In this document: piece after piece, positions 1 to 11,033 of the stretch
Numbering within the stretch: position 1 is the stretch's first letter
How the letters are laid out: every line of letters starts with the position of its first letter
Source: Petrolisthes cinctipes
Taxonomy: Eukaryota; Arthropoda; Malacostraca; Decapoda; Porcellanidae
Length of the DNA: 64,000 nt
Direction: 5' to 3'
Assembly: GCA_033782935.1 (NCBI GenBank)
Contig: JAWQEG010000167.1
Coordinates: 186,001-250,000 of the forward strand
Notes under the pieces: model-generated
The model's database searches: none
What the model was told of the DNA's origin: nothing
Seen by the model: the letters and a program-made list of their open reading frames with translations, nothing else
Program-made: the position numbers and the translations under genes

Positions 1-499
1 CTGTTAATTTCATTTATGGCAAACATGGTTCTGTAAAAGTAGGTTAAAATTAAATACATGATTGTGATTATTATTGTGTATATTTAATCTCTGGGACTGT
101 GGGAAGCCAAATGGTAAATGGAATTCAGGGTAAATAGGGAAAGCATAACAGGAAACCGGTTATTTAAAGGAAAATTAAAATAGGAACAAACAATAAATTA
201 CTACAAGAATGGGGATCTGTTGAAAAGGATATCCCCTGCCCTAACATTCTGATCTCTAGAGAAATATAATATCATTAGGTTTACCAGGTTCCCAACTCCA
301 GTCCAACACACACACACTCTACACAACATAAAACTGAATTAATTTAACAACTTAAAATTCTAGATACAGTATTCTCTTGTGACAATAAACCAGCAACTAG
401 GGCCAGTATAAACCAGTACAGTACATAAAAATACAACACAAACTAGGGCCATTCAGAATAAACTAGTATATATACATATTGCATCAAGGATGATATTTC
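1..499. other. No gene seen
   Basis: AT-rich sequence with no coding segment I can support. It lies downstream, in the minus direction, of the poly(A) signal at 500-505 and is probably intergenic or intronic. Confidence 0.5.
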
Positions 500-505
500 T
501 TTATT
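500..505 (-). terminator. Candidate poly(A) signal AATAAA
   Basis: AATAAA on the minus strand lies 35 bases past the stop codon (540-542) of the minus-strand exon candidate at 540-986. The position suits a 3' end. The hexamer is common in AT-rich DNA, so this is only suggestive. Confidence 0.3.
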
Positions 506-539
506 CACTGTCAGACTCATGTTGCCTCGTTTTCTGCTT

Positions 540-986
540 TCATCTTAATCGTGAGTTTGATTTTTCATAATAACTTTGCAGTTCTTTAATAATTTCTTTC
601 ATATGGTCTGCCCTGCTGGCTTCACTGTCTTTGACCACTTGAATATTTTCTTTAAGTAAGTCTACATCTTAAGTGAGTAGCTTTCTCACTTCAGTATTAT
701 GGGATGGTGGAAGTTAACCTCCACCTACTACCCGCAGTTGATGTGATGGCACAGTCCCTTGTTGTGAAGTACCAGCGGAAGCACTTGCTTCTGTTGTTGG
801 GGGAATTGGAGCTGTTGTAGGTGGCTGTATATTCACTGATGATGGTACAGCAGGTGATGGTATGGGAGGTAATGGCACATCAGGGTCATCGGGGTCCAAA
901 TCGGGTTTTTGATATGCTGGTTCCAACACACAAGTTCCTCTTGCAGCATAACTTTTGTAGCTGGAACCAACTTCATAAAAACAACC
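540..986 (-). pseudogene. Unrecognised terminal exon with two in-frame stops
   Basis: A minus-strand reading frame opens right after a good splice acceptor (ending CACAG at 990-987) in phase 0. It starts GCFYEVGSSYKSYAARGTC and continues into a proline/threonine-rich, acidic stretch (DPDDPDVPLPPIPSP). It then runs into a charged helical tail with DVDLLKENIQVVKDSEASRA, ending at TGA 542-540. Two TAA codons (716-714 and 671-669) interrupt the same frame, yet coding-like sequence continues past both. Either the exon belongs to a pseudogene or the protein ends at 714. The layout (Pro-rich linker, then a C-terminal coiled coil) is seen in Myb/SANT-like partner proteins of Harbinger transposons, but no DNA-binding domain is visible, so I do not assign a function. 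The 54-residue segment after the first stop argues for recent inactivation. Confidence 0.4.
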
Positions 987-1793
987 CTGTGGGTAATATA
1001 TAGGGTTTTAAAAATTTAACACAGAAACACCTCAATAGTACAACAGGGTACTTTAAATAGAGCAAAAGATATGGAATATATAATTTTACCGAAACAATTT
1101 TGGACATTTAAATAATCCCAGGGTCTACTTATTTGAAGTTTGATGGGTAATATTGGCAAGCAATCCATAAAATATTTAATATTTTTCTGTTCCTGAATCA
1201 GCCAGACTTAACCCAAGCTAACTGAACTGGACTTGACCAAATTACTGGGACCTAACCTGGGTAAATTACCAAGATCTAACAAAGGCAGACTACTGGGACT
1301 TAACTTGGACAAACAACTGTGTGTGGAGCCTTTTATGTTAAGTTATTAGAGGGTCAAGCATGGTCAAAATGCACTGATACCCTTTAATTTCATCATAAAA
1401 ATAATGGAATACAAATCAGAGATATAAAAAAGCGGCACATCTTTCAATAATATTTCCTGGTCACTGTACCCACACTTTGGTGTCCAGTATTTCAATCAAC
1501 AATTTCTATAGCATGTCAGGCTGACATTTGCGATGAAAAACTGAAGTTACAGGAAGAAGAAGAACTCTTCTTCTGTACTTCAGTCCAGCAGCCCCTCTTG
1601 AGTTGGTTGTGGCTGGTTGTGCATAATAATAGACATTTCCCTCCAATGCTACTGATTAGGGTACTCATGCCACTTCAAAATCAAATTTCCTTTATGTATT
1701 TTGAAGATAACGTCTCATATTATGCTAAAATATCATATATATTTCTGTAAGAGGCTTACCAGTGTTTGTTTTGGTAGCATCAGCTGATGAGCA
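987..1793. other. No gene seen
   Basis: AT-rich sequence lacking coding structure or a recognisable repeat. If the exon at 540-986 is real, this is intron on its 5' side. Confidence 0.45.
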
Positions 1794-1978
1794 ACCTATA
1801 AAAGTTGCCAGATACCGCCACGTAACCCTGCTATCCAGATGGGTTGCTCCAGGTTGCCCTCCGACCAACCCGGGTTGGGGTGACCAAGGTTGCCTGGTGT
1901 AAATAGAAGATGCCAAATCGACGACCCGAGCAACCGGGTTGCCTGACCAGTGTTGCTCTGGCATAAATAGAAGACGCC
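1794..1978. repeat. GC-richer cluster of GGTTGC/GCAACC motifs
   Basis: At least six copies of GGTTGC or its complement GCAACC occur within about 185 bp, including a near-palindrome around ACCCGGGTTGG. Two diverged copies of a segment ending TAAATAGAAGA(T/C)GCC occur at about 1892-1917 and 1951-1977. The block stands out from the AT-rich surroundings. It may be a degraded transposon end or a regulatory cluster; X-box (RFX) sites use GTTGCC/GGCAAC half sites. A minus-strand frame across it has no known domain. Confidence 0.35.
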
Positions 1979-2616
1979 TTAAGCAATAATGCTGTACTAT
2001 AATATACGTCAACTATATAAATATGTTACAAAACAAACAAGACAATGTGGAGGTTAGGAAAGTCCTTTGTTATTGTTTGTTATCAGTATATTATGCAGTC
2101 ACACAGTAAAATAAATGCTGGGTTGTTGAGGCAGTAGGTAGTCTCAGTCAGATGTATCTATGAATGTTTATAAATTAATATAAGCCAGCGATCACCAGTG
2201 CATCGTGGCTCTATTTAATATTTTATGTTCTGCATCATAATGTTAATGATAGTTACTGCACAAATTATATTGAATGGGGAGTTTGAAAACGTCACAATTA
2301 TCCCAGAACATAACTCATTAAAATCAAGCCTCAAAAATTTCCATTGGTCCCTCCAAGTTAATCATTGTGACGATGGCTGTGTTTTCTGTCAATTATAACA
2401 AATTCCATCATTTTCCGAGCTTTGTGTACATCGGTAGTAGTGTCATGACTTTTGATATTTTTCGACGAATTTTGACAGCTCTGACCGAGGTAATATATTA
2501 CCATTACATATTGAACTTCAGTTTTGACATTACTAAGTGGTTATAAACGGATTGAGCGAGAATACCAACAATTTTAGCGCATTCAAAGTTAGTCGCGAAT
2601 GCCTTGATCATCATTT

Positions 2617-2647
<31 letters not shown>

Positions 2648-3510
2648 ACACATTAATTAGGCTGCACAGTTGTGGAAATTCGCTAAGCCAGGTTTACTTA
2701 CAGATTTAGATTTTTATTAGTATTATAGTATCATGGCCTAAGCTCGATTGATTTAATTAAATAAGTCGTCTTGTGTTAATGAAGTACTGTAAATCACATA
2801 TAAGGTGCAACGCAATCTGTATCAACGTGAAAAATTATATCAGAATACCATAATATTAACTTATGTATACTCGAAATCAACCAACACCTTAAAGCGCAAC
2901 TGTATTCATCAACTACGACACATTTGAAGCATCCAACACCTCAATTATATGATTTATGTTTCCATCCTCAACGAAATCCTCTATGATCACAGAGTAATGG
3001 GAACAATAAAGGCTGTGCAAGGTTCACTATGTAATGAAATATATATACTGTAGTCAATTGTCTTTGGTCGGAATTATCAATAAACAACTTATAATGACAA
3101 CTGTTAGTACACCACTACCATCGCTCATAATGATCATCAATTGTTGATATTGACAAATCTGTGTCATCAAATAATTACCATATTGCAATGACTAACTTGG
3201 AGGGGCGAGCTTATCTTTACTTGTGAGGCCTAATGGTGGTGTAGAATGTGATAGCAACACCGCGACGTGCTCAAATTCCACACTCTAGATATTATTTTTA
3301 CTTGCAATAACTGTCATTTACGTTATAATGTAGAACACGAAATAATAACTCCTTGATGTGTTACTATAAATTATCTTTAACCAAGAATGAACACTCATAT
3401 AATAGCACCTGATTGAGACGACTGCATTACTGCTTACAGTACCAGCCCTACCCTGCCTCTGTAGAACACCACGCCACACCCACGCCCCCACCACCCCTCA
3501 ATCAACATCA
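1979..3510. other. No gene seen; short (TC)n microsatellite
   Basis: Mostly AT-rich non-coding sequence. A (TC)n run occupies about 2623-2647. Nothing else here supports a gene or a named repeat. Confidence 0.5.
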
Positions 3511-3608
3511 TACTGACTCATACTGGTATGTGTTTCGGATAATAGAGTCGACGGCAATAGAGGTTCACACTATACTGACTCATACTGGTATGTGTTTCGG
3601 ATAATAGA
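3511..3608. repeat. 62-bp partial tandem duplication beside an LTR
   Basis: The segment beginning TACTGACTCATACTGGTATG and ending GGATAATAGA occurs at 3511 and again at 3573, a period of 62 bp. The second copy abuts the outer edge of the LTR at 3609. The duplication predates or accompanied the retroelement insertion. It is longer than a target-site duplication of this family should be (4 bp at the solo LTR at 51.6 kb). Confidence 0.55.
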
Positions 3609-4106
3609 TGTGCTAGTGAGAGCGGTTCACTTACACATCAGTGTTGACAGCTTGAAGTGAAGTACTCGTTACTGTCGTTGTTACTGTGGCTGGCTGTTTG
3701 TCTCCAGAGTATTTTTAGAATAGATTATATGGTGTGGATAGTTAGCAAGCACTTGTTCTCAGTTTAACAAGTTTTTATTAATAACCCGAGAAGTAGTACA
3801 AATTCACAAAGGTGTTAGTTAGACTTTAGAGCTAACTTAAGAGAGAGAGAGATAGGTATGAGATACCCTGTGTAGCTAATGGCTATCTCAAGCAGACTGC
3901 CTGGTTGAAGGCACATTAGGAGCTCTCTCTGTCGTACCTCGTGACTTGTGATGTCACTAATTGCTGATGAAGCTTGGTTCCCATGATCAGATCTATCCTG
4001 TCTCCAACCCGTTAATGCTTAGGTCAGCTGGTTTGAGCGATCATGTGAGGTTACATGCATATGAGTCACTACCTATGTAGGTATTATATGTAGTTTAACC
4101 GGATTA
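3609..4106 (-). repeat. 3' LTR of Gypsy/errantivirus-like copy A
   Basis: About 498 bp aligns end to end, on the minus strand, with the LTR at 20151-20669 and the solo LTR at 51575-52048. The outer end reads ...ACTAGCACA on the minus strand, the CA terminus found in all three copies. The inner end has mutated from the TGTACCG start seen elsewhere. AATAAA for polyadenylation is present on the minus strand at 3774-3779. It lies 271 bp beyond the end of env, as expected for a 3' LTR. Confidence 0.85.
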
Positions 4107-4162
4107 ATGCTCAGCCACAACCATCCTTCGCCCTCGAAGGAATATTACATACATACATACAT

Positions 4163-4164
<2 letters not shown>

Positions 4165-4248
<84 letters not shown>
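4165..4248. repeat. (TA)n microsatellite
   Basis: A run of about 84 bp of AT/TA dinucleotides between the env stop and the LTR of copy A. Copy B has only a short ATATATAT at the matching place (about 20092), so the run expanded in A after insertion. Confidence 0.9.
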
Positions 4249-4253
<5 letters not shown>

Positions 4254-4376
4254 GTAATATATGTAGTCTGTAGATAGTTTTATATTATTATTTCTACAGA
4301 GAATAACGTTTATTTCATGTTCAATATATATTTATTAAATACATCCTGTCTAAATGTGTAAGAATTTGTAATTAAC

Positions 4377-6187
4377 CTATACATTTGTAACCTCATTACT
4401 TTCTGTCACTTGTCTATTTCTCTCACGAGCAGACAATTGTCGGTACCTAGCATAAACCTTCCGTATACACCAGCTGAAGACAATTGTACAAACAATTAAA
4501 GTGAGTGCAGGAATGATATGGAGACAAAATACAACTTCTTTTGATAGATGAATAGGTGACAAATCATCTAGTGTGGAGGTAAACTTTGAGTCATTTAAGT
4601 TTTAAGAAACTTTACTTTGTCTAAAGCAAAAATTAGTTTATCTAAAGAGATATTTACTACAAGGTTAATAGACTCTAACTCCGTAGAAAGCGTTGACACA
4701 AATGCTTTATGGTGATGTGTTGGTAAGTTAATTAAGGAAATCCTCATTCCTTATCTCACAATGGTCCGGGGCCATATAGTAACCATCCATCCACACGTGT
4801 TGGACTTTACCATTGCATATTAATGTCACACTGGTTCTCTTTTGAAAGTAATAATAATGGTTAGTTCCGAAGTGTTCATGGTAGAAAGTAGCATTACTGA
4901 CAGTTGTGAAAGTACAGTAAGAAGAAGTTGGGAGAGTGGACTCAGGGACAATGAATGAAAGTTCACATTTTGCTTTCTCTGCTAAGCTGAAGGTAAACAT
5001 ATAAGCAGGACATACATATAGATGTAAGTATGATGTGAGACAGTCTTCCAGTAAAGTTTTGTCTAAGGTGTCAATTGCAGTGTAATCCTCTGATGCAACA
5101 ATGTATTGAAGTGATATATCAACAACCAACAGTGTATTATTTATTTTAATTGGGAAAGGCCGTAATTCCTAAATGTTAAATGATGTATGGGATTTAAAAG
5201 GAATATTAATTAATAAGTTAGATTCAGTAAGGATTGATCCAATTATTGGATAATAATATTCCACGTCTGAAATAGTAAATATGGGAGTTAGCTTATAGGT
5301 ATTGATGGCTATTTCCACTACTGACTGCAACTGTCGTAGAGGTAACAACTTAGAATTTACTCTACCCAATCCAGCATCTACCAAGTAACTAATTATTACT
5401 TCATTTAACTCAGTAAGTTCCTGTACAGCTATCTCTGTGGCTGCAATATACTCACTAATTAATTGGACCTGTTCAATTTCTGGTATTATTCCAACTAATT
5501 TGTTTACCACCAAAGATAATTGGTTAGTTGTTTCAATTATTTCATGGGTTTTCTGTTTTAGGTTTTGAAGTGCCTCATAGGTTTGGATGACTATCTTATT
5601 CTGTTTCCCCAGGGCTATTGTTACTTCTTGTTTTATTACCTAAAGCAGTTACATCATCTGCCATGGCTGTGCCAAACAGTTGTTTACTCAAAAGTCCCAT
5701 TAAATTAAAAAGACCACGACTCTGTCAACGGCCATGGGCAGATTGCTGCACTTAATGTGGGTCCTCTGGAAATGAAAGCTTCATATTGTTAATTATTTTA
5801 CTAACGTATTTACTCTGTCTGTAACTGTAGAGTCATTTCAATAGGTCTAGCATTATTGTAGAAGTATTTTTGAAGTGGGTTAGTAGTAACGTCAGATCTA
5901 ATGTTCATTTCCTCGTTGTTATAAAAATTATTTACATGTGTGGTGACATTTTCTATATGTCGGTGTAATTCTGATACATGCTGTCCAAGGTTGTAAATTA
6001 TTTCTGGCATATCTAGTAATCCGTGAACTTCCAGTTGTAATGTAACCAAATCTTCCACTATCAAGACCGTTCCTCTATGTTCCACCAAGGCACCAGGCTT
6101 TAGTGCTTTGGCCGGAGCTGTGTTCTGTTGAGCTAGTGTAACAAGCGCTAAGCTCAGCAAAAACAGTGATAGCGTCTTGTTCCCCAT
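4377..6187 (-). pseudogene. env: Decayed errantivirus-like Env, copy A
   Basis: Encodes a relic of a retroelement envelope glycoprotein that would reach the cell surface by the secretory route. The minus-strand start at 6187 (MGNKTLSLFLLSLALVTLA) is a clear signal peptide. Segments at 6187-5810, 5513-5169, 5129-4728 and 4562-4377 match the copy B Env in order. The C-terminus keeps the membrane anchor (IIPALTLIVCTIVFSW) and a short basic tail. Frameshifts separate the segments. In the cleavage region a TGA replaces one of the basic codons found in B, so the protein could not be completed. Other losses include a break around 4600 upstream of the anchor. The name follows the match to B and the known gypsy Env family. 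Confidence 0.8.
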
Positions 6188-6203
6188 CTGAAATAAATGT
6201 CCA

Positions 6204-7389
6204 TTATTTAGTTTTATTTGCAGACCTAAGTTTTTGTCTGTATATATTTGTGGTACCAGATGTGGGAGTGGAATGTATTTCTTGTGTGTGTTCTGTTTTT
6301 GTGCTAGGGGTGTCATTTAAACTAATCTTGTTACACCTATATACATGCACTATTTCTTCCTTCCCTGTAATTATATCTTTAACTTTTATTTTCTTACCAT
6401 GGGCTATTTCTGTTATTTCATATGGACCTACAAACTTTGGAGTGAGTTTAGAAATTCTATTTGGGGCTTTTACCATGACATTTTCCCCAACACCAACATC
6501 TATTGATACAGCTTGAGCATGTTGTTTAATCATCATCTCATGCATACTACCCTGTAAATGTTTCCGGACTTCCTTATGGATGCTATTAATTAAACAACTG
6601 TAGTTGTCTAATTGAGTAACCATCCATATTACCATTAAATATGTCATATGGAAGTCGCTTATTTGTTCCATATATGAAATAATGCGGGGACTTACCCACG
6701 GATGAATTTATGGAACCATTGATAGAGGCTGCTGTAAATGATATCCAGTCTTCCCATGAACCTTGCATAGGATTGATTAGCTACATGTCGCAAGGCTTCT
6801 ACTAGTAGCCTGAGGCTAGTATCTTACGATATGCTCTTTCAGTAAGACCATTACTAGCTGGATGATATGCTGTGATTGAAATCTGTTTTATATGATATTG
6901 GTTACATATGTTACATAACAAACTATTAGAAAATTCTCTTCTATTGTCTGTTAGTATCACCTTAGGTGTATTGTACTGGCAAAGTAAGTTAGCTACGAGC
7001 TTGTGTGCAACCTCTTCTGCTGTCTTTGTCTGCAAAGGAGTTATGACCACATAACGTGAGAAATGATCTACACATACAAGACAATATTTGGAGCCTTAAT
7101 GACTCATTGGTAAGCTTAATATATTTATACCAACTATGGGATTACTCTTATGAGCATGGCATGATTCACAATTCTTGATGTGTTTCTCCAAGTCTGCGCG
7201 GAGAGTGAACCAGTATTATTTAAGTCTAGTTTCTGCTGTACAGCGATCCCTTCCCGGATGTCCGGCTTGTGGATGGTTATGCATTAGAGTTAGTACAGTG
7301 TTAATTAGTGTATCAGGGACTACCCCCTTTGAAGAAATGTTAGTTTGCTTCTCAAGCTTCCTGAACAAAATGTCATCTACCACCTCAAA
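6204..7389 (-). pseudogene. Decayed integrase, copy A
   Basis: Relic of the DDE integrase that inserts element cDNA into the genome. In minus-strand order it shows the N-terminal HHCC zinc finger (MHNHPQAGHPG, then CHAH), the core, and the C-terminal GPY/F module (KFVGPYEI near 6440). The first catalytic Asp is changed to Asn: the codon at 7125-7123 reads AAT where B has GAT. The second Asp (LTDN) and the Glu (GLTERAYR) remain. A TAA at about 7221 replaces a Tyr codon next to the zinc finger, another TAA follows the first catalytic position (7101), and roughly 60 bp between zinc finger and core are deleted relative to B. The GPY/F frame is continuous here, whereas B is frameshifted there. Confidence 0.8.
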
Positions 7390-7910
7390 CTATGTTAGTG
7401 GGATGGGTAATTCTGGTAGGTTACTCTCATCACCTGAAACCAAAGCATAAATGACCCTTGACCAAAATTTGTCTTTCTTTTGTTCAGTTTTAACAAGTTC
7501 CACATTGAAGTCTACTTCACTACTATTGGGGATGACAGCAGCAGCTGATACATTGCGATATAAAGCATCTGCAACTCTATTGAAACGCCTAGGAAGATAT
7601 TTAATTGTAGGCTGAAATTCTGAGATAGTTAGATACCATCTAGCTAATTGTCCTGTCAAATTTTTACTTTGAAAGAGACCACAAACAGGTTGATGATCTG
7701 TATATACCGTGATAGGATACCCCAGAATTATTTCCCTGAAGATCTTTTAAGGCCCACACAACTGCCATTCACAACACGACTGTTATATGCACAAAAATTG
7801 CAACGACCTTTAGTGGTATGTTGCAAGAGCACTACGCCTAGGCCATCATTTGATGCGTCAGTACAGAGAAAAAGGGAGGTTATAGTTTGGGTAACTTAAA
7901 ATTGGAGCAA
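7390..7910 (-). pseudogene. Decayed RNase H domain, copy A
   Basis: The minus strand encodes the Ty3-type RNase H that removes RNA from the RNA:DNA hybrid. The first catalytic Asp is kept in a TDAS motif (codon at 7859-7857), and the C-terminal part reads RFNRVADAL. Frameshifts near 7660-7750 break it. It joins RT upstream and integrase downstream as in B. Confidence 0.7.
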
Positions 7911-7925
7911 TTGTGAGCCTAAGTT

Positions 7926-8984
7926 TTAACTGATCAAAGCTGTCTTGCTCTGTTTGCGACTTAAGAGTCTTGTTAGTGGGCTTGCGGTTTTAGCAAAATT
8001 CATTATGAATGACCGATAGTATGAACATAATCCAAGGAAACTCCTTATTTGCATTACTGTAGTAGATTGAGGGAATCCCTTTACTGCTTTAATCTTGGAA
8101 TCCAAAGTGTGAATTCCTTTACTATTTACTTTATGACCCAAAAATTCGATTTCAGCTTTAAGGAATTTACATTTTGGCAATTTGACCTTTAATCCAGCAT
8201 CCTGTAGTCGTTGCAAGACTCTTTCTAATTTTTGCAGGTGTGAATTTACATCAGGGCTGACAATAATTAATTCATCTAAGTAAGCAACAACATCTTGAGT
8301 CATGTCATTGAAGATAGTATTTATCATCCTTTGGAAAGTTAGGGGTGCATTGGATAAACCAAAGGGCATTCTCTTACAAATTGCCAATGACCATTAGGGG
8401 TGCTGAAAGCAGTAATAGGTTTGGATTAGTCATCTAATTCTACTTGCCAATAACCACTAATTAGGTCAAGACTAGTAAAGATTCCGTTATTTTCCCCAAT
8501 CTCCATGAGGATATCTTTAAGTACAGGTAATGGGTACCTATCCTTGACAGTTTTCTCATTTATCTTCCCAAAATCAATAACAGGGCGGAAATCACCTGTT
8601 TTCTTAGTCACTAAGAATAATGGGCTGTTATAAGGACTGTTTGAAGGCTCAATGATTCCTTCTGTAGACATATCATACACCATTTTATTCATTACTTATC
8701 TTTGACTATGAGGTAATCTGTTAGCGTTCATATATACTGGATCTGTGTCTGTTAATGATATGTGATGTTTAACTACTGTTGTTTTTCCCAACAGCTCACC
8801 AGGTAAGGCAATAGCCGACCTGTGATTTGCTAATATGTGGAAAAGCTGTGTGCGATGTGAAGGAAAATCATTTACTTGTACATGCTCATATAATTCATTA
8901 ATGGTTTGCCTAAGTTGCAATTCATCAACAGTGTGAATGTTGGCTATGGAAGGAGATTCTGTTTCCATCTGTATTGGTTTAAGA
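7926..8984 (-). pseudogene. Decayed reverse transcriptase, copy A
   Basis: Relic of the Ty3/Gypsy reverse transcriptase. Motifs in order: GIIEPSNSPYNSPLFLV, TGDFRPVIDF, FTSLDLISGYWQ, FGLSNAPLTFQRM, then the active site YLDE in place of YLDD, then FLGHKVNSKG and the connection region. The second metal-binding Asp is therefore Glu. A TAA at the codon before VMNKM is shared with copy B. Another TAA after ELDD (CAA in B) is private to A. Upstream sequence continues to 8984, where the 1.56-kb insertion begins after a duplicated AACA. Confidence 0.85.
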
Positions 8985-8988
8985 AACA

Positions 8989-10550
8989 TGTAGCACCCCT
9001 ATTTTTATATATATTGTTATTTAGAGTATTTACGGGTAATAGGGTAGGATTTTAGTATAAGATTGTACGGAGTAGGAAAATAAGTAATGATTCAGAGGTG
9101 AATGAAAAATATTAATTGGAGTACAGGGAGTAACCTGCAGTTATAATTATAACTTATAATTATGAACATAACGCTCCTATGATGGTACCTGCACTTTAAC
9201 TGTAACTTACTTAGATAAATTATTTTAGTAGGATGGTCTATTAGGATCTAGTCAGGACGATACAATTTCTTGCTGGCGGAACAATACATGTCTTGTATAT
9301 GTATACTACAGTAATATAATACTTTAACCAAGGAAGAAGGCAATGTATTTGAGCACAGGAATATGTGTAAATTATGGTATGTAACTGAATATACACCAGT
9401 AAGGGTGAACTGATGAAAATGCCAAAAAATGGAATACGTTGGTCACTACTTTGCTTGAAGGTGGGAGTGGAGAGGAGAGAAGGCAGTATGTCGACTTATC
9501 TCTTCCTCATTGTATTCTCGTCTGCTGGTGTGACAGGTAGGAGCGAACTGAGGCTCTAGTATCTCTGATATATATCAGATATATTGTGAATATTTTGAAT
9601 GGTGAATTAGTTAGTCCAGTGATTGAAGATTGTGTGTTCACGTAAGGACATAGTAACTAATGTATAGTTGTGGCTCTCGCTCAAACAAACCCTTGGTATA
9701 GAGTGACCCACATGGCACCTAAAGATTAATGAAACATTGCTGGCAATTTTAAAATTTCATCATTCTAATATTGAGATTAGGATGTATTTTTTTATTATTA
9801 TTATTATTATTATTGTATTAGTTGTATTTCGGCATCATTGTGAAAAATTTATTATTAGGTATTATTTGGGATATTGTGGGAGGGGGGACACTTCATTGTA
9901 ATATATATATTTTTGTTAATGTGTGTTTAGCTGTGTCAACTGGCGAGACACGGAATTCTTCCTGTTCTAGTTGACAGAACGGGGAGTAGGAACTAATAAT
10001 AAGGGAAGGGGAAAATATTCTTTTATTATTATTATATAAATATAAATAATATAAATATAAATGTACTCGTGTGATAATATTATAAATAAACGGGTTTATA
10101 ATTAGTTGAGTATTTCCGTCACCGATATAACAAATAGACTGTGATCCTATATAGATATTAGTTCTCAATTCACAACACTGATCGTATCCCCGTTAAAATC
10201 TTAGTCTGGGTTGCTTACTCACGAGCCTCCCTAAAGTAACGCTATGCTACCCCTCCGGTGTGTGTTCACTTGGTTCCTCTGATCGACTTTGGTCTGGTGG
10301 TGGCAGCGTATACCCAGTACTGAAGAGGAGCTGGACTTGTCCTTTGTATGAATTATTTTTGGTATTCTCAAGGCAAGTTCTGTTCCTCATCAATCTCTTG
10401 TTTCATTTTCCAGACCAGCTTGATCATCGAGAGGATAGAGTAGCATACACTGGTGGTTTTTGCTTTGTTAAGGGCAGTGGGTTTTTGTTTTCCTCCCACA
10501 GTAAAGTAAATAAGTAATATTAATAAGGGGAACAAAAACCTTCCGTTACA
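8989..10550. mobile_element. 1562-bp LTR-bounded insertion (probable solo LTR)
   Basis: Begins TGTAGCACCCC and ends CTTCCGTTACA, giving TG...CA termini. It is flanked by a 4-bp direct repeat AACA (8985-8988 and 10551-10554), and copy A continues uninterrupted on both sides. No coding frame with a known domain lies inside. The structure fits a long solo LTR of a different Gypsy or BEL element left by LTR-LTR recombination. A GTGGTGGCAGCG motif at about 10297 resembles sequence near the primer-binding site of some Gypsy elements, so a short two-LTR derivative is possible. Orientation is undetermined. It is younger than copy A. Confidence 0.7.
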
Positions 10551-10554
10551 AACA

Positions 10555-11032
10555 ATAAGAAAGTCATCTATGTATGTACTGGCTGTTCAACCTTGTTAAA
10601 AATTAGAGCTTCAATGAAGTTGTCTTCTTGTACCAGAGAAAATATGGATTCCATACCGACATTATTTATTTTACAAGTTTCACTTAAGGATATGGTTTGA
10701 TTTCCCACATAATTGTCACCTTTCACTTTCACCTGAATGATAGCAAACCCTTTTCTTGGTCAGTTTACCGTACTTTTGACACTGCCTGCCAGTCGAGTCT
10801 GTGAGTGACTGACTGCTCTTGCCCCTGAGCCCACAGCTGTGCACTGCTGACTCAGCGGGTGGCAAGGGTACACCCGACCTTGAAATATTTCTGACTGGAG
10901 GGATATTGCAATGTCAAGGTTATGTGGGTTTTCCTTTAACAGCTGTTTAAATGTTACTTCAGATATTAATGATACACAAGCTCCTGTATCAACAGCTAAT
11001 GAGACATTTGTATTCCCAATGTTCTCCCTCAA
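10555..11032 (-). pseudogene. Decayed aspartic protease, copy A
   Basis: Retropepsin-like protease that would cleave Gag-Pol. The active-site block LAVDTGACVSLISE lies near 10990. Relative to B about 190 bp encoding the middle of the protease are deleted; the join lies at the shared trinucleotide ACA (aacccACAtaacc). The segment after the deletion matches B up to 10562. Its 5' end at about 11032 coincides with loss of homology to B. Confidence 0.75.
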
Positions 11033-11033
11033 A

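Larger units (their letters stand above)
3609..11033 (-). mobile_element. Env-bearing Ty3/Gypsy (errantivirus-like) element, copy A
   Basis: Reading the minus strand from 11033 downward, the order is protease, RT, RNase H, integrase, env and 3' LTR, collinear with copy B at 13.2-20.7 kb. Gag and the 5' LTR are missing: homology to B stops abruptly at about 11025-11033 inside the region coding the protease N-terminus. A 1562-bp LTR-bounded insertion splits it at 8989-10550, and a (TA)n block has expanded between env and LTR. Many stops and frameshifts, an altered RT active site and an altered integrase Asp make it a dead copy. An Env with a baculovirus-F-like cleavage and fusion region is typical of errantiviruses. 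Confidence 0.85.

Noticed and set aside
1725..2012. 95-residue minus-strand frame ending at a GTAAGC donor-like site
   Set aside because: The donor would leave phase 1, which does not match the phase-0 acceptor at 986, and the frame lies over the GGTTGC repeat cluster.
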